NCBI GenBank assembly: GCA_902485915.1
Contig: CABTMH010000037.1
Location: 1-14,493 of the forward strand
Source of the DNA: an uncultured Oribacterium sp.
GTDB taxonomy: Bacteria > Bacillota > Clostridia > Lachnospirales > Lachnospiraceae
Length of the DNA stretch: 14,493 bases
Direction of reading: 5' to 3'
Positions 13,021 to 14,493 of the stretch are shown here, piece after piece. The notes below the pieces were generated by a model. It did not search any database. It saw only the letters and a list, made by a program, of their open reading frames with translations, and was not told the DNA's origin. Within the stretch, counting starts at the first letter, position 1; each line of letters opens with the position of its first letter. A program made the translations under genes and the position numbers.

Positions 13021-14334
13021 ATGAAACCAAAACACATTAAAAAGCTTTTAATGTCGGAAATTGAAACCGTTGCAAACGCTTCCGATAAGTACTGTTCAAA
13101 TCCGGGGCGTGATTTTTCACGGAAACGAAAACTCTCGTTCAAAAAAGTTGTGGAAAGTATTATCGGAATGGGGAGCAAGGGACTTACAAATGAGCTGATT
13201 GACATCTTTGATAATGAGCCTGACATGCCCACAACCTCTGCTTTTGTACAGCAACGGAGCAAAATCAAGCCGGAAGCCTTCAAGGATATAATGGCAGGGT
13301 TTACAGAAAAGATAACCAGGCAATCTATCCAATTAAGATTGTTGGCGGTAGATGGTTCCGATATTCAAATTGCAACTAATCCAGATGACGAAGATACTTA
13401 CTTTCAGGGGGCAAATGGTCAGAAGCCTTACAGTTTAATCCATTTAAACGCCCTTTATGATCTTGAACAACATATTTATGTTGATTCGAGAATACAAGGA
13501 CGTATGAGCTGGAATGAACATAAGGCATTGCAAGAAATGGTTGATAAATCAAATATCGAGAAGGCCTTGGTTATTGCAGACAGGGGATATGAATCTTATA
13601 ACAACATGGCGCATATACAAGAAAAAGGATGGTTCTTTTTGATACGTGTAAAAGATGGAAAAACTGGCATAAAGGAGGGCTTGCTACTTCCTGAAGAAGA
13701 TGAATTTGATATTGATATTTGCTTAAAGCTTGTACGAAAGCAAACCAAACAAGTCAAGGAACTGCTGAAAGATAAAAATAAATACCGTTTTGTCCCTCAT
13801 AACGTAAATTTCGATTATTTACCGGAGAAAACAAGAAAAGCAGATCCTGTCACATTTTATGAGTTAAAGTTCAGGATAGTCCGTTTTGAAATAGGAACTG
13901 ACCGTTACGAAACAGTACTCACGAACCTTGACAAAGACGATTATCCGACGGCGGAGTTAAAAAGATTGTACGCTGCACGCTGGGGTATTGAAACATCATT
14001 TCGAGATTTAAAGTATACGTTAGGCATGCTTGATTTTCATTCAAAAAAGGTGATGTCCATCCATCAAGAAATCTATGCACATCTGATTATGTATAACTTC
14101 TCTGAAATGATTACCTCGCACGTAGTCATTGCTAAAAAGCAAAGAAAGCATACATATAAAGCAAACTTCTCAGTTGCCGTTCATATGTGCAGACGCTTCT
14201 TTTATGAAAGAACATCACCACCTGATTTGGAAACCATAATTGCAAGAAATCTTATACCAGTACGGCCAGAACGACATCGAACTCGAAATCTGACTGCGAA
14301 GGTTTTTCATGGCTTCTTGTATAGAGTAGCATAA
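13021..14334 (+). CDS. IS4-family transposase, intact DDE
   Basis: Cut-and-paste type transposase, 437 residues, full length. The ATG at 13021 has AAGGAGGTG 4-5 bases upstream; the in-frame TTG at 13003 falls in the hairpin arm and is rejected. Catalytic residues by motif: D111 (AVDGSDIQ), D187 (IADRGYES) and E324 in RWGIETSFRDLKYTLG, the YREK-like region typical of the IS4 family. No frameshift or stop, so the element may be active. Codon use is AT-richer than in citF. Nothing suggests a passenger gene. Confidence 0.93.
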   Translation: MKPKHIKKLLMSEIETVANASDKYCSNPGRDFSRKRKLSFKKVVESIIGMGSKGLTNELIDIFDNEPDMPTTSAFVQQRSKIKPEAFKDIMAGFTEKITRQSIQLRLLAVDGSDIQIATNPDDEDTYFQGANGQKPYSLIHLNALYDLEQHIYVDSRIQGRMSWNEHKALQEMVDKSNIEKALVIADRGYESYNNMAHIQEKGWFFLIRVKDGKTGIKEGLLLPEEDEFDIDICLKLVRKQTKQVKELLKDKNKYRFVPHNVNFDYLPEKTRKADPVTFYELKFRIVRFEIGTDRYETVLTNLDKDDYPTAELKRLYAARWGIETSFRDLKYTLGMLDFHSKKVMSIHQEIYAHLIMYNFSEMITSHVVIAKKQRKHTYKANFSVAVHMCRRFFYERTSPPDLETIIARNLIPVRPERHRTRNLTAKVFHGFLYRVA

Positions 14335-14360
14335 TCGTGCAGAATTGAATATTATTTTTT

Positions 14361-14378
14361 GACAGACTTTGGTCTGTC
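14361..14378 (+). terminator. Small hairpin after the transposase gene
   Basis: GACAGAC (14361-14367) and GTCTGTC (14372-14378) around TTTG, followed by TTATTG. A weak terminator; it ends the transposase message 27 bp after the stop. Confidence 0.5.
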
Positions 14379-14402
14379 TTATTGTGTTATCCGAAAATAA
14401 AA

Positions 14403-14441
14403 AAAGAGCGATTGAAGATATAAATATCTCCATCGCTCTTT
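14403..14441. terminator. Bidirectional terminator near the IS right end
   Basis: AAAGAGCGAT (14403-14412) pairs with ATCGCTCTTT (14432-14441); inside, AGATAT (14416-14421) pairs with ATATCT (14424-14429). A-rich bases precede it and T-rich bases follow, so it can act on both strands. Confidence 0.7.
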
Positions 14442-14493
14442 ATATTTTAGGCGAACCTCTTAATTGCTCAATGTAAACTTAATGACATTGGCC

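Larger units (their letters stand above)
12831..14490 (+). mobile_element. Complete IS4-family insertion sequence (about 1.66 kb)
   Basis: Terminal inverted repeats: CAATGTCATTAAGTT at the left (12831-12845), and the same sequence read inward from 14490 to 14476 on the right, with a mismatch just inside. A single intact DDE transposase gene lies between, with regulatory hairpins at both ends. AT-richer than the host genes. It sits 128 bp after citF, in the same orientation. The IS4 family assignment rests on the transposase; the subgroup was not determined. Confidence 0.88.

Overview
The window looks like a chromosomal segment of a GC-rich Clostridia member (Bacillota). Lachnospiraceae is my best guess, and I do not name a genus. 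Reasons: Gram-positive style Shine-Dalgarno sites, a lipoprotein with an Ala/Thr/Glu-rich linker, a YitT/DUF2179 protein, a choline/glucan-binding type NlpC/P60 protein, a B. subtilis-type SOS box candidate, and an IS4-family element of a kind common in gut and oral Firmicutes. Most genes use C/G-ending codons. Two stretches are visibly AT-richer and look acquired: a three-gene cassette at 7771-8721 and the insertion sequence at 12831-14490.

Layout. (1) 2-3192: a polyamine-type (PotABCD-like) ABC importer: ATPase (cut by the window start), binding lipoprotein and one PotC-like permease, with RNA hairpins in both gaps; no PotB-like partner is visible. (2) 3209-5154: a short diverged repeat of the permease 3' end, a convergent hairpin, and on the minus strand a small unknown gene and a long Y-family DNA polymerase. 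(3) 5196-7597: the polymerase and a CapA-like/YitT pair are transcribed away from each other from promoters whose -10 boxes overlap, with a LexA-like site across them. (4) 7598-8824: two direct copies of a palindromic repeat bracket an AT-rich operon: DUF3791-like protein, DUF3990-like (ADP-ribosyltransferase-fold) protein, and an unknown third protein. This is the most likely accessory system in the window, a candidate toxin-antitoxin or defence module. (5) 8872-10146: tRNA-Thr(CGU) with its own promoter, a terminator with a possible competing antiterminator, a duplicated structured leader, and an NlpC/P60 hydrolase. (6) 10155-10992: a zinc-ribbon protein, a 39-bp tandem array, and a 36-residue membrane peptide. 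(7) 11081-12702: a stand-alone citrate lyase alpha subunit gene (citF) with its own promoter. (8) 12831-14490: a complete IS4-family element. Its terminal repeats are recognisable, and the left flank predicts a 10-bp target duplication that the window end only begins to show.

How the genes fit together: the importer is one transport operon. The polymerase and the CapA/YitT pair may share SOS-type control. The NlpC/P60, zinc-ribbon and small membrane genes form a compact same-strand cluster. The 7.6-8.8 kb cassette and the IS are later insertions into this background. No CRISPR array, rRNA or phage structural gene was seen.
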